Shown here piece after piece: positions 53,384-62,598 of a DNA stretch of 64,000 nucleotides. The stretch covers positions 62,001 to 126,000 of the forward strand of contig JABZFM010000003.1 in NCBI GenBank assembly GCA_014237465.1. Direction: 5' to 3'. The notes beneath the pieces are model-generated. The model searched no databases, was not told where the DNA came from, and saw nothing but the letters and a program-made list of their open reading frames with translations. Every line of letters starts with the position of its first letter. The stretch's first letter is position 1. The stretch comes from Desulfobacteraceae bacterium (GTDB lineage Bacteria; Desulfobacterota; Desulfobacteria; Desulfobacterales; Desulfosalsimonadaceae). The translations under genes were made by a program, and so were the position numbers.

Positions 53384-55036
53384 TTACGGCTTTATAATAA
53401 CGGTTTTTTCAAGGGATTCATCCGGTGTTATTTTCTCCGGTGTTATTTTTTTCATTAAATGATCCTCGCCTTCCAGATCATCAGCAAAAATTATCGTCCG
53501 GTCCGAACCGGTTGGACGATGCCCGGATTCTTCCTTATCTGGAGATATGATAAACGTTTTATCTAAATCATCATTGCTATGGTTATGCTGGATAATTGCC
53601 GTTTTATCCGTCGCACCAAACACTTTTGGCTTTAATACCAGGGAGTCGTCAGTTGTTTGACCTGGTTTTCCCCCTTGCCCCGCAACGGGTGAAGGCGCTT
53701 TTTCAATCGTGTCAGCCGTAATTATCACGGTCTTTTCCATCTGACGATTTACCATGTTATCAAGGTCATTCTTTTCAGAAGCTATTTTATCTTTTTTTGA
53801 AATAACGACTGTCTTTTCCAGATCTTGTTTTTGTGCAACTGCTGCCATTCTTTTTGAAATATCATTTCGCGATGAAATGACAACCGTCCGGTCAAGATCC
53901 CCCTCCCCTTCAGGGCCCCTGTCTGACACGGGAGTTCGGTCGCCGTTTTCCTTTTCCGACAATATGGCGCTGTTATTCTGATTCTGCACGGGATAAACCG
54001 CAACTTCCTTTTGCCAGGTCTTCAAAATATTTTTGAGTATACGGTTTATGTCCTTCTTTGCTTCAGATATTTCCGGCTTTGCTGCAGATATTTCCGGGGC
54101 GGGCTTTTGTTTTAAATCAACGTCAGGTGCCGGGACGCCTTTTTTCTGATTTTCTCTCTCTGTAACCGGAGTTTGGGATATCATTGAGATTACATCTATC
54201 GCATTTGTGCAAGATGCTTTAAAAATCATCATATAAAATGGATAAAATGAAAAAACAGCGATTCGTAAAACAGCCATCCTTTTTTCACCAAAACACTCCT
54301 GGTGGTTATCACATGCAACACACGGCAAATCATTACTAAGATGTTCTTTTCCCTTTAACTTTCCAATCTCGCAAATTAAATCATCACGGCTTTTCAAGTA
54401 CGCCGGCGCATGTTTGTCTAACTTTGGGTCTAACTCCGGCACATAAAAAACAGAATTTTTATCGGTCGATTCAATACAATGTGAGCAGTACAGGTATCTT
54501 TGAATAGAATCGGAAAACGGCATAAGGCCGTTTTTAATCAATACGTCATCATCATAACACAGTTCAAAGGGTTCTCCGCAATCCGGGCATAACGGTTGAA
54601 AATAAGACCGCTTATGCCGGCAATACCATAATGGCTGAAAGGCAATCAGTTCCCCGTTTTTATTGATTTGCTCATTAATGATCAGCGGAGGATTGCTGAG
54701 TCGGTTCCGGGAATAATATAAAAACGCCTGCTGCCAGTTTTTTTCAACCTCCAAGTTGGTCAGCGGCATCATTTCATCCGGCAATGTATAGATATCTTTT
54801 TGAGTCAGCAGAAATGCCGGTTCAATCAAACCCGCCGCATCTGAAATAATTTCTGCCTGAATTATCTTTGAAAACGGGTTTGATTCGGAAACAACCTGAA
54901 AAGTCGATGAGGAAGGTTGAACCATCCGGTCATCGTTTTGACCCGCAGGTAGTTTTACGGTAAACCCCGTACCATCCGGCTCTAAATAAGGAATCAGTGA
55001 TACCGGGTTCTTTTTATTGTTTACCATCAAATTCAT
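53384..55036 (-). CDS. Cys-rich protein with seven T-x-x-I motifs (candidate FHA scaffold)
   Basis: This 550-residue cytoplasmic protein opens the T6SS core operon. Its first half has paired cysteines (CxxC at 150/153, 184/187 and 239/242, plus C139, C160, C222, C248), likely zinc-binding. Its second half, from about residue 380, has seven motifs of the form [D/E]-[K/R]-T-[hydrophobic]-x-[I/F]: T384, T409, T436, T479, T494, T514 and T545. The spacer sequences between them are unrelated and low in order. A Thr with Ile at +3 is a classic FHA ligand once phosphorylated. I know no named family. It probably acts as the phospho-hub for the kinase, phosphatase and FHA proteins of this locus. Confidence 0.75.
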   Translation of the reverse strand: MNLMVNNKKNPVSLIPYLEPDGTGFTVKLPAGQNDDRMVQPSSSTFQVVSESNPFSKIIQAEIISDAAGLIEPAFLLTQKDIYTLPDEMMPLTNLEVEKNWQQAFLYYSRNRLSNPPLIINEQINKNGELIAFQPLWYCRHKRSYFQPLCPDCGEPFELCYDDDVLIKNGLMPFSDSIQRYLYCSHCIESTDKNSVFYVPELDPKLDKHAPAYLKSRDDLICEIGKLKGKEHLSNDLPCVACDNHQECFGEKRMAVLRIAVFSFYPFYMMIFKASCTNAIDVISMISQTPVTERENQKKGVPAPDVDLKQKPAPEISAAKPEISEAKKDINRILKNILKTWQKEVAVYPVQNQNNSAILSEKENGDRTPVSDRGPEGEGDLDRTVVISSRNDISKRMAAVAQKQDLEKTVVISKKDKIASEKNDLDNMVNRQMEKTVIITADTIEKAPSPVAGQGGKPGQTTDDSLVLKPKVFGATDKTAIIQHNHSNDDLDKTFIISPDKEESGHRPTGSDRTIIFADDLEGEDHLMKKITPEKITPDESLEKTVIIKP

Positions 55037-55344
55037 AGGTTATCAGAAAATCAGTATTAATTTATATCAGCCGATCACCCAAGGCTATGACAAACAAATA
55101 CAATATATATAAAGTATCCCTTATTTGCGGACAGGATCAAGTAAGTAATTCAGGTAGTGGCAGTAGAATTGAAATAAAAAAATAAACTTTAGCGGCACTG
55201 AAATCAGCTGATGTCCGCATATAAGTATTTTAAGATTTTACAAAAAATTATTATAACGATATGAATTTGTCAAGAATATTCTTTTATTTCAGATATATAA
55301 TCTACAAACGGATATCCCCGGAAAGAAGATTGCCACTTCTTGCG
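55037..55344. other. Upstream region of the T6SS core operon
   Basis: About 308 bp between the scaffold gene and a convergent-in-sense toxin-antitoxin unit, both on the minus strand. AT-rich runs (TTATATATATTG on the minus strand near 55100) could be -10 regions, but I find no clear -35 or sigma54 site. No gene is supported here. Confidence 0.4.
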
Positions 55345-55716
55345 TCATATGAGCATTTCAACTTCAATATTTAATTCCCCGGCAATTGCTTTCAAGGTAT
55401 CAATTGTAGGATTTCGTTTGCCGGTTTCAATTTGAGAGAGGTAGGCAGAGCTAATGCCAACCTGTTTGGCCAATTCATTCATCCTGATTTGTTTATGTTC
55501 TCTCCATGCACGAACAGGACTGATTCCGTCCAGAACAGCAAAGGTAACCTCGCTGGGAATCGTGATTTCCGTACCTTCCTGAATGGCTTTCACATTTTTT
55601 TCTATATCTTTTATATCTTCAGCATCTTCCAACGCGTCATGAAGTTTTTGATATTCGCTATAAGGAATAACTACCCATTCGGGTTTTCCATCTTTTTTGA
55701 TAATTTGAATATTCAT
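55345..55716 (-). CDS. XRE-family antitoxin
   Basis: This 123-residue protein has an N-terminal Phd-like or linker part (MNIQIIKKDGKPEWVVIPYSEYQKL) and a C-terminal helix-turn-helix (about 75-123; RMNELAKQVGISSAYLSQIETGKRNPTIDTLK). It overlaps the toxin gene by 4 bp. It should bind the RelE-like toxin and repress their promoter. Confidence 0.88.
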   Translation of the reverse strand: MNIQIIKKDGKPEWVVIPYSEYQKLHDALEDAEDIKDIEKNVKAIQEGTEITIPSEVTFAVLDGISPVRAWREHKQIRMNELAKQVGISSAYLSQIETGKRNPTIDTLKAIAGELNIEVEMLI

Positions 55717-55967
55717 TTGTAAACTTCTCCTCGTGTTTTCACGTTAATCACGTGGACAAAAAATTCATTGTCATTTACCGTGTAAACAATTCTCCAATCA
55801 CCCACGCGAAATCTGTAGCCTGGATGGTTTGTCAGTCTTTTCACATTGCGCATCCCATGGGGATCATTGGCTAATTCTTTGATTTTCTTTGCGATCTTCA
55901 GCGCTAAATTTCGCGGCATTCTGCGGAGGACCTTGTCCGCATTTTTGCTGAAAGTTATTTTGTACAT
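55713..55967 (-). CDS. RelE/ParE-family toxin
   Basis: This 84-residue protein is RelE-like: FSKNADKVLRRMPRNLALKIAKKI at the N-terminus, then PGYRFRVGDWRIVYTVNDNEFFVHVINVKTRGEVYK. It is an mRNA interferase or gyrase poison, depending on subfamily. The toxin precedes the antitoxin in this operon. Confidence 0.88.
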   Translation of the reverse strand: MYKITFSKNADKVLRRMPRNLALKIAKKIKELANDPHGMRNVKRLTNHPGYRFRVGDWRIVYTVNDNEFFVHVINVKTRGEVYK

Positions 55968-56397
55968 ACAAAGATATTAGCCATTAGCAAGAATAATAGC
56001 AAGAATTAATTAACTGGCAAATAGTTTATGCTTAACAGAGTAATAACGTTAAAGCGGTCATGAGATAGCACAGGTGATAACGGCAATTTTGCCGGTGCGC
56101 GGAGCGCAGGCGGTTATTCCTGAAGCGGGGGCAATTGACTGATTTTAGTAAACCTTTTGTTCCTTCGGAACACGGGCAACCAGTTGCCCGTGCCACGCGC
56201 TGACGACCGTGGGAACCAGAATAAAATTTCACACCAAGTAATACCAGGCGATTAAAATTGCGTCACTAATTTGTCACCCAATATCTGTCTACAAATCACC
56301 AAAATGCTGCAAAGTTGTAAAGCCGTCCCTTTAATATGCCGTCCAATTTATACTTTTTAAAAAAGTAACCGCTATAATTTTATGCAAGGAGAAAATC
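55968..56397. other. Intergenic stretch with nested hairpins
   Basis: About 430 bp with no gene. TGTTCC TTC GGAACA lies at 56158-56172. A perfect 10+10 bp stem, CACGGGCAAC/GTTGCCCGTG, lies at 56171-56192. They overlap and could alternate. AAGGAG at about 56387 is the RBS of the next gene. Confidence 0.5.
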
Positions 56398-58878
56398 ATG
56401 AAACTTTCAGGTATGAAAGTGGATTTACATGTTCATTCAAAATCATCCACACGGCCGTCCCAGTGGATTTTACAGAAAATAGACTGTCCCGAAAGCTTTA
56501 CCTCCCAACGCAAACTCTATGAAATCGCCAAAGCAAGGGGCATGGATCTGGTGACCATCACGGATCACAATAATATCAACGGGTGCCTGGAAATCGCCCA
56601 TCTGCCGGATACATTCATCAGCGAAGAAGTAACCGCGTATTTTCCTGAAAACAATTGCAAAGTCCATGTACTGGCCCATGACATCACCGAAGACCAGCAC
56701 ATTGAAATCAATCATTACCGAAAAAACATCTACGATCTGACACGTTACTTAAACCGGGAAAAGATATTTCATGTGCTGGCACACCCCCTGTTTGACTTGA
56801 ACCACAAACTCAGCCTTGATTATTTTGAAAAAATGCTGCTGCTGTTTACCAATTTTGAACTCAACGGCTCACGGGATGCGTATCAAAACCGAATTTTAGA
56901 ATCTATTTTAACATCACTGACCCAAAAAGACATGGCACTGCTGGCGGACAAACATGGCATTGACCCGGTCAATGACCGGCCCTGGGAAAAAAATCTCACC
57001 GGCGGGTCGGATGACCATTCGTCATTAAATATCGCCCGCATGCATACCTTTGTTCCGGATGCGTCGACGAAAGAGGCGTTTTTTGCCGGCATTTTAAATG
57101 GTCGGGGAAAAGTTGAAGGAAAACCGGCAACGCCTAAGACAATGGCCCACAATCTATACGGCATTGCCTATCAGTTCTACAAATCAAAATTTTATTTTGA
57201 CCGTTTCATCCATAAAAATATGCTTTTCCGATTTGTAGACTGTGCATTGACAACCCATGATGACCACCGGGGAATTCTGACACGCCTTTCCGATTACATT
57301 ATTGCCCGAAAACCCACGTTATCCATGTTTCATTCAAAATCCGATGATCTGGTGGAACTGATCCAGGAAAAAGCCCAGGTGGCCATATATAAAAATACCA
57401 ATTTTCAAAAAATTTTAAAAGCAACCGACCGGCATTCGTGGGAAAAAGAAGAAAACTGGTTTTCTTTTGTCAATGTCGTATCCGATGAAGTCATGAAAAG
57501 TTTTGCCGACTCGACTTTAGACAGCCTGTCCAAAGCCAAGTTATTTAACATTTTTCAGACCATCGGGTCTGCCGGGTCCGTTTATACACTCCTGCTGCCC
57601 TATTTCATGGCCTTCCGGCTGTTCACCAAAGATCGCGCATTTGCGGAAACCTGCCAAAGCCAATTCGTTACCAAAAGCACCCATCCTGCTGATATAAAAG
57701 GCAATATCGTTATTTTTACGGACACGCTGTATGAAACCAACGGTGTGGCACTGACACTTCGTATGCACTTGAAAATTGCACAGAAAACCGGCAAAAACCT
57801 GTCTCTGGTAACCTGCTCTCCGAATAATAACCTAGAAGGCGCTGAAAATTTCAATCCCATCGGCACGTTTGAAATTCCCGAATATCCGGAAATCAAGCTG
57901 CATTATCCGCCGGTACTGAAAATGCTCGAATATTGCTATGAAAACAATTTCACCCATATCATGACCTCCACCCCCGGACCGGTCGGCCTGGCAGCTTTGG
58001 CGATTTCCCGTATTCTGGATATTCCCATCTATGGGACATACCATACCGCCTTTCCACAATATGCGGCGGAGCTGACCGGTGATGATGCCATGGAAGAACT
58101 GGCCTGGACGTTAATGGTCTGGTTCTACAATCAGCTGGATATCGTATATGTCCCATCAAAGGCGACCGGTATCGAATTGGCCAACAAAGGTATCCGGCAG
58201 TCAAAAATCCGGTTATATCCCCGCGGCATCGACATCAACCGATTTCATCCCGTCAGCCGAAACGGCTTCTGGACATCAAAATATCAGCTGTCGGAAAAAA
58301 GCATTAAACTAATTTATGTGGGCCGGATATCAAAAGAAAAAAACCTGGATGTGCTCACCCGGGCATTCAATAAACTGAATCTTTTAAGGCCGGATCTTCA
58401 ATTGATTATCGTGGGTGACGGTCCTTATCGTGATGAAATGACAAAAGTGCTTACGCACTCAAACGCATTATTTACCGGCTATCTGGATGGCAACGATCTG
58501 GTCAAAGCCTATGCATCCAGCGATTTGTTCATTTTCCCTTCCAGCACCGACACGTTCGGCAACGTAGTACTCGAAGCCCAGGCATCCGGTATACCAGTCA
58601 TTGTCACCGACTCCGGAGGTCCCCAGGAAAACCTGATTGACGGAGAAACCGGATTAATTGTTCCGGCCCATAATGATCAGGCCATTATTGATGCTGTTTT
58701 AAAGATCAGTGGGACACCGGGCCGCATGGCAAAAATGAAAAAAAACGCCAGAAAATACATGGAGAACAGATCGTTTGAAGCAGCCTTTAACAAAAGCTGG
58801 GAACTCTACCAGTCGGAGCCGGCCGCCGGATCACCCCCCAAAAACATCGCTGAACAGTTGTTTAAGTTCGCGTCTTAG
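56398..58878 (+). CDS. PHP-domain and glycosyltransferase family 4 fusion
   Basis: This 826-residue protein has an N-terminal PHP metal hydrolase domain (about 8-245) with HVH at 11-13, DHNNING and GGSDDHSS. The C-terminal part (about 435-810) is a GT4-type glycosyltransferase with GTYHTAFPQYAAEL, RLYPRGIDINRF, GRISKEKNLDV and the FGNVVLEAQASG donor-site region (Glu-x7-Glu). It likely transfers a sugar to a lipid or polysaccharide and may hydrolyse a phosphate-containing partner. RBS AAGGAG stands near the ATG. Next in line are three short ORFs. Confidence 0.9.
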   Translation: MKLSGMKVDLHVHSKSSTRPSQWILQKIDCPESFTSQRKLYEIAKARGMDLVTITDHNNINGCLEIAHLPDTFISEEVTAYFPENNCKVHVLAHDITEDQHIEINHYRKNIYDLTRYLNREKIFHVLAHPLFDLNHKLSLDYFEKMLLLFTNFELNGSRDAYQNRILESILTSLTQKDMALLADKHGIDPVNDRPWEKNLTGGSDDHSSLNIARMHTFVPDASTKEAFFAGILNGRGKVEGKPATPKTMAHNLYGIAYQFYKSKFYFDRFIHKNMLFRFVDCALTTHDDHRGILTRLSDYIIARKPTLSMFHSKSDDLVELIQEKAQVAIYKNTNFQKILKATDRHSWEKEENWFSFVNVVSDEVMKSFADSTLDSLSKAKLFNIFQTIGSAGSVYTLLLPYFMAFRLFTKDRAFAETCQSQFVTKSTHPADIKGNIVIFTDTLYETNGVALTLRMHLKIAQKTGKNLSLVTCSPNNNLEGAENFNPIGTFEIPEYPEIKLHYPPVLKMLEYCYENNFTHIMTSTPGPVGLAALAISRILDIPIYGTYHTAFPQYAAELTGDDAMEELAWTLMVWFYNQLDIVYVPSKATGIELANKGIRQSKIRLYPRGIDINRFHPVSRNGFWTSKYQLSEKSIKLIYVGRISKEKNLDVLTRAFNKLNLLRPDLQLIIVGDGPYRDEMTKVLTHSNALFTGYLDGNDLVKAYASSDLFIFPSSTDTFGNVVLEAQASGIPVIVTDSGGPQENLIDGETGLIVPAHNDQAIIDAVLKISGTPGRMAKMKKNARKYMENRSFEAAFNKSWELYQSEPAAGSPPKNIAEQLFKFAS

Positions 58879-58880
58879 AA

Positions 58881-59075
58881 ATGAATATTTTTATCATTTC
58901 CTCCCTGGCGTTTGCTATTCCGGCATCCCGGGTGGTATGGGGGTATATGATTCGGCCATCGTTTTTTCGATGGGAAGGTACGCATCCGGGCCGGGATACC
59001 GTGGCGTTTGCGATCCTTATGCGGACCATTCAAGGAGTAAATATTGTCACACAATTGTCATCTTCTTGTCCTTAA
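58881..59075 (+). CDS. Possible short protein after the PHP-GT gene
   Basis: This 64-residue frame begins two bases after the previous stop and has a hydrophobic N-terminus (MNIFIISSLAFAIPASRVVWGYM). No RBS is visible, and I see no family. A 17-bp palindrome (TTGTCCTT-A-AAGGACAA) lies at 59066-59082 across its end. It may be real by coupling or only chance. Confidence 0.25.
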   Translation: MNIFIISSLAFAIPASRVVWGYMIRPSFFRWEGTHPGRDTVAFAILMRTIQGVNIVTQLSSSCP

Positions 59076-59126
59076 AGGACAACATTCAGTCCTTATTTTA
59101 ATAGCAGAAGGATAAAGGAGGTGCGC

Positions 59127-59252
59127 ATGAGTTTAATAATACTTATACCCGTACTGATTTTGTTATTCTGGTTCAGATACAAACTGGTCAAAAAAAACAG
59201 ATTTCCGAATGCGGAACTGATTATTTCGCAGTTGGAAAAACTATGCGATTAG
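59127..59252 (+). CDS. 41-residue membrane protein
   Basis: ATG 59127 follows a perfect AAAGGAGGTG at good distance. The product starts MSLIILIPVLILLFWFRYKL (one TM helix) and ends in a charged tail (LEKLCD). It is too short for standard ORF calls. The RBS makes translation likely; function unknown. Confidence 0.6.
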   Translation: MSLIILIPVLILLFWFRYKLVKKNRFPNAELIISQLEKLCD

Positions 59253-59568
59253 AAAGCCCTTCAACCCTTTATAGAAAAGAAATCACGTTTAATACGCTCC
59301 CGATCTTCAAATCCGCGGCATTACATTTCATTTCCTTTTTATTATTTAAAGAATCAAATAGTTATTAAAGTTCACATAATTTTTATATAGCTGCAATTAA
59401 ATTGTCACTGCAAATGGATATTCATCGTCAGACTGTTTGCATGGTGCAGCAGCATGTTTGTTTGAAGGTTAATGGAAAATACACTCCGATGTTTTTTCTT
59501 TACACAATCATTTTTATCAATTCGCAAATACACGTTTTATGATGATGATTTTTAATCAAAGGAGAAAA

Positions 59569-59709
59569 ATGATGGTTTACATCAAACGCCTGCCAGGCTA
59601 CTTTGCGGATATTTCAACCAACATCGTGGACGCTATTTTTAAAATGTTTTTAACTATTCTGCTGATACGATCATTAATCAAAAATATGCAACGTTCTTCA
59701 ATTCAATGA
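59569..59709 (+). CDS. 46-residue amphipathic/membrane protein
   Basis: AAAGGAGAAAA precedes ATG 59569 (ATG 59572 also possible). The product has a helix with TM character (IVDAIFKMFLTILLIRSLI) and ends KNMQRSSIQ. It lies 184 bp before the HD-domain gene and shares the plus strand. Function unknown. Confidence 0.55.
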   Translation: MMVYIKRLPGYFADISTNIVDAIFKMFLTILLIRSLIKNMQRSSIQ

Positions 59710-59892
59710 CCTCAGTTAATAGAATTTCGTAGAATTCCAAGGGTATCTTTTCTTAATCATTGTTAAAAATCAGTGGATTTGTTATTAAATAATAAGGTTC
59801 GAATGGCAGGATCGGGATGATGGTTTTCCCAAACTGTCGGACCTTGATCCACCATATACACCATTGCTGTCGTCAAAGAATAAGGAATATCC

Positions 59893-60666
59893 ATGGAATT
59901 TAAAATACCCGTGCGTAAAAATAAAAAATTAAAAACGCTTATGGATCGGATCAATGCGGACCAGGAGCTGTTTCAAATCTGGAAATGCGCCAATGTTAAT
60001 GCGGTGGATCGTTCTGGCATCAGTGATCATGGCGAAGTGCATATTCGTATTGTGGCCAATGCCGCTTTACGCATTGTCCGGCTGCTGGTCAAAGGAGACA
60101 TTGAACCGAGTGTCGTTACCCATCACAAAATGACCAGCGAAGATGCCGAGTTGATTGTGGTTCTGGCAGCCTGCCTGCACGACACGGGCATTTCGGTGCA
60201 CCGGGATCATCATGAAAGGTACAGTCTGTTCATATCATTTCGAAAAGCACGTGAGTTACTGGAAGAAATCTATGATGAACCGGATTTGACAACGATGGTG
60301 TCTGAAACATTGCATGCGGTTATTGCTCATGATGCGAAGGAGAAATGCCTGACGATTGAAGCCGGCGTCCTGAAAGTAGCCGACTCAATAGATATGACCC
60401 AGGGACGTTCCCGGATTCCTTTTGAAACCGGACAGGTGAATATCCATTCTGTGTCCGCACAGGCAGTGGATGACGTAAACATTAAAAAAGGTGAAAACAA
60501 ACCGGTATGCATCGAAGTTAAACTCGCAAATTCTGCCGGGATTTTCCAGGTTGATGAATTGTTACGAAACAAACTGAGAAATTCCCCCATAAAACCTTTC
60601 GTGGAGGTAATTGCCACAATTGAAGGCGAAACGGAACGCAGGTTGTTTGACTCATATTCGATGTAG
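59893..60666 (+). CDS. HD-domain phosphohydrolase
   Basis: This 257-residue protein has HD-type metal residues: His in DHGEVHIRIVAN (near 50), HD in LAACLHDTGISVHRDHH (about 98-99) and a conserved Asp in AGVLKVADSIDMTQGR. It is a predicted nucleotide or cyclic-nucleotide phosphohydrolase. ATG 59893 follows AAGGA. Substrate unknown; the locus also has a cyclase far upstream, but no link is shown. Confidence 0.82.
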   Translation: MEFKIPVRKNKKLKTLMDRINADQELFQIWKCANVNAVDRSGISDHGEVHIRIVANAALRIVRLLVKGDIEPSVVTHHKMTSEDAELIVVLAACLHDTGISVHRDHHERYSLFISFRKARELLEEIYDEPDLTTMVSETLHAVIAHDAKEKCLTIEAGVLKVADSIDMTQGRSRIPFETGQVNIHSVSAQAVDDVNIKKGENKPVCIEVKLANSAGIFQVDELLRNKLRNSPIKPFVEVIATIEGETERRLFDSYSM

Positions 60667-60855
60667 ATTAAACCCATCAGCACAGTTGGAATCATATCAT
60701 GACAATTTAACTATCCCCGACCGACGCATTATTCCGGGCTGATTATACCATGATCCTTCAGGGCTTTTCATATACGTGCTGGATCCAACATAAAAATTCC
60801 GACAGAACCTTGAACCGATAACCTGAGTAACGTCGACTACACTCAAAAAATTAAA

Positions 60856-61299
60856 TTATTTGGATTTTGGCGCCGCTTTGGGAGTCGCTTTTGCCGCTCC
60901 TGTTTTGATGGTCGGAGCTTCAGGTTTTGTTTTGTCATCGGTTTCAGGCTTTTCGGCCATATTTTCGGCTTTTGCAGCGCCTATTGGCTCAACGGTTTTT
61001 TCATCTTTCTCTGCCGATTCTGGGGCGGGCGGTTCTTTTGATGTAATATTCAAAGGGGCTATATCTGTAACAGCCGGCTCCTTTCGCCATGAAAGTTCAA
61101 CGGATATTTCATTTTTATCTTTTTTTTTTCTTGCCGATAATTCCAGATTTATAAAATCCGGTGTTATAAAGCTAACAAACTGGCCGTTTCGTTCGATAAC
61201 GACTTTTCCTGCTTTAAGACTCTGGCTCAAACTTTCAAGATACGCAATAGCATCATCCCGATTGACTTGTTGGCGATGATTAATTTTATTTTCCTTCAT
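60856..61299 (-). CDS. Amphi-Trp domain protein of the GAK cluster
   Basis: This 147-residue protein has an amphi-Trp domain (about 1-75; MKENKINHRQQVNRDDAIAYLESL, VELSWRKE). The rest is an Ala/Pro/Lys/Glu-rich tail. In the GAK set this is the small partner of the HprK-related kinase. It is the last gene of the cluster on the minus strand, 72 bp after the CofD-like gene. Confidence 0.85.
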   Translation of the reverse strand: MKENKINHRQQVNRDDAIAYLESLSQSLKAGKVVIERNGQFVSFITPDFINLELSARKKKDKNEISVELSWRKEPAVTDIAPLNITSKEPPAPESAEKDEKTVEPIGAAKAENMAEKPETDDKTKPEAPTIKTGAAKATPKAAPKSK

Positions 61300-61371
61300 G
61301 ATTTTTCCTCCTTGTGTTTTGTTGGCGGGACATAGTTTTGGGTTTACACCACGTTTAAAAGCCTCAATAAA

Positions 61372-62589
61372 TCAGCATAATGAAAGCAACAGACAAATTA
61401 ATTGCTGTTCATCAATCTGCGGCGATGTTCTTGACGTTACAATGGGATAATCAATAATTTGCACGCCAAGATCCTTAATTCCCTCTTTATCAATACCACC
61501 AGGATAGGTACCGGGCTGATTGTCTACCAGGACATAATTTAAAACCCGTTTGTTGCCAATAAGTTTTGGATTATCCTTTTTTAAGTATATCAGAAGAATT
61601 TTCACCTGGTCGGCCAGTGTCATTCCATGTGTTTCCGGATCAGCGCATGTGTTGGGGATATAAACCTTAGGACAGTCTACCTGGCTGACGGCATCGCCAA
61701 CCCCTTTCGGCAGTAAATTGGCGATGATACTGGAGTAAAAACTACCCATGGGATAACAGATCAGATCCGCCTGGGAAATCAACGACCGCATTTTTTTTCG
61801 AATGGGTACATCTACCGGTAATGGTTTTTGTGTTTCATCGGTTAAAAAAACCTTTTTAACGCGGGATTGAATGCGGGCGCTTTCTTTTCCGACCAGCAGG
61901 TGCTGGCCGATTAATACCGTTCCATCTTCCAGTTCCGCCGCCAGATGACGATACTTATTAACAATAGGCCTCACAATGCCTCTGCATTCAACCAGCTTTG
62001 AAAATATAAAAATTACCGGGTCAAAAAGCCGCCGGTTTGACAGATATCCGGCTGTCAGGATCACGTTTCCGATGCTCGCTCCCCTAAGATCGAACGTCTC
62101 GGATATTTTCTCCAAAAACAAGTAAAGGTGATTCCGAATAATTTTACGCATGGGGTCGACAATTATCACCACCATGGGATGCTTCCCTTTTGCCATGCTG
62201 TATAGCTCTTCCATAAGAATGTGTTGATTTTTATCCTTCGGTAAGCGATAGGCAAAAAGCGAATAAATATCCGGATTCCCCTGAAAGCTCTGATCCGCCA
62301 GCGCCATCAGGCGGTTGCGGATATCACCCACAGCCGGCATTTTAAATTTTTTCCTGAGTTCCGCCGAACTGCCACCGGAATCAAACGGTGTAATGATATG
62401 TATTGAGTTCCAAGTATAATTGATAAGATGCTTACTCAAATCACGCAATGCCGTCCCACCACTAAAAAAGAGTAATTTTGGCCCCAATTCGGGATTTTTC
62501 TTAAACCGGGCCACCTTCACGGGATCTGGAAGATTCACTGTTCGTGTGATTTGGAGCTTGATGGCTTTATAATCTTCCGTTAAATACAT
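61372..62589 (-). CDS. GAK-system CofD-like protein
   Basis: This 405-residue protein resembles CofD/YvcK-like 2-phospho-lactate transferase folds: LLFFSGGTALRDLSKHL, ITPFDSGGSSAELRKKF, DLICYPMGSFYSSIIANLLPKG and YIPNTCADPETHGM. The binding residues of the fold are visible (GG at the first loop, GG at the second). It lies next to the HprK-related kinase in the GAK cluster. Its reaction is unknown. Confidence 0.88.
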   Translation of the reverse strand: MYLTEDYKAIKLQITRTVNLPDPVKVARFKKNPELGPKLLFFSGGTALRDLSKHLINYTWNSIHIITPFDSGGSSAELRKKFKMPAVGDIRNRLMALADQSFQGNPDIYSLFAYRLPKDKNQHILMEELYSMAKGKHPMVVIIVDPMRKIIRNHLYLFLEKISETFDLRGASIGNVILTAGYLSNRRLFDPVIFIFSKLVECRGIVRPIVNKYRHLAAELEDGTVLIGQHLLVGKESARIQSRVKKVFLTDETQKPLPVDVPIRKKMRSLISQADLICYPMGSFYSSIIANLLPKGVGDAVSQVDCPKVYIPNTCADPETHGMTLADQVKILLIYLKKDNPKLIGNKRVLNYVLVDNQPGTYPGGIDKEGIKDLGVQIIDYPIVTSRTSPQIDEQQLICLLLSLC

Positions 62590-62598
62590 TTTGCCTGC

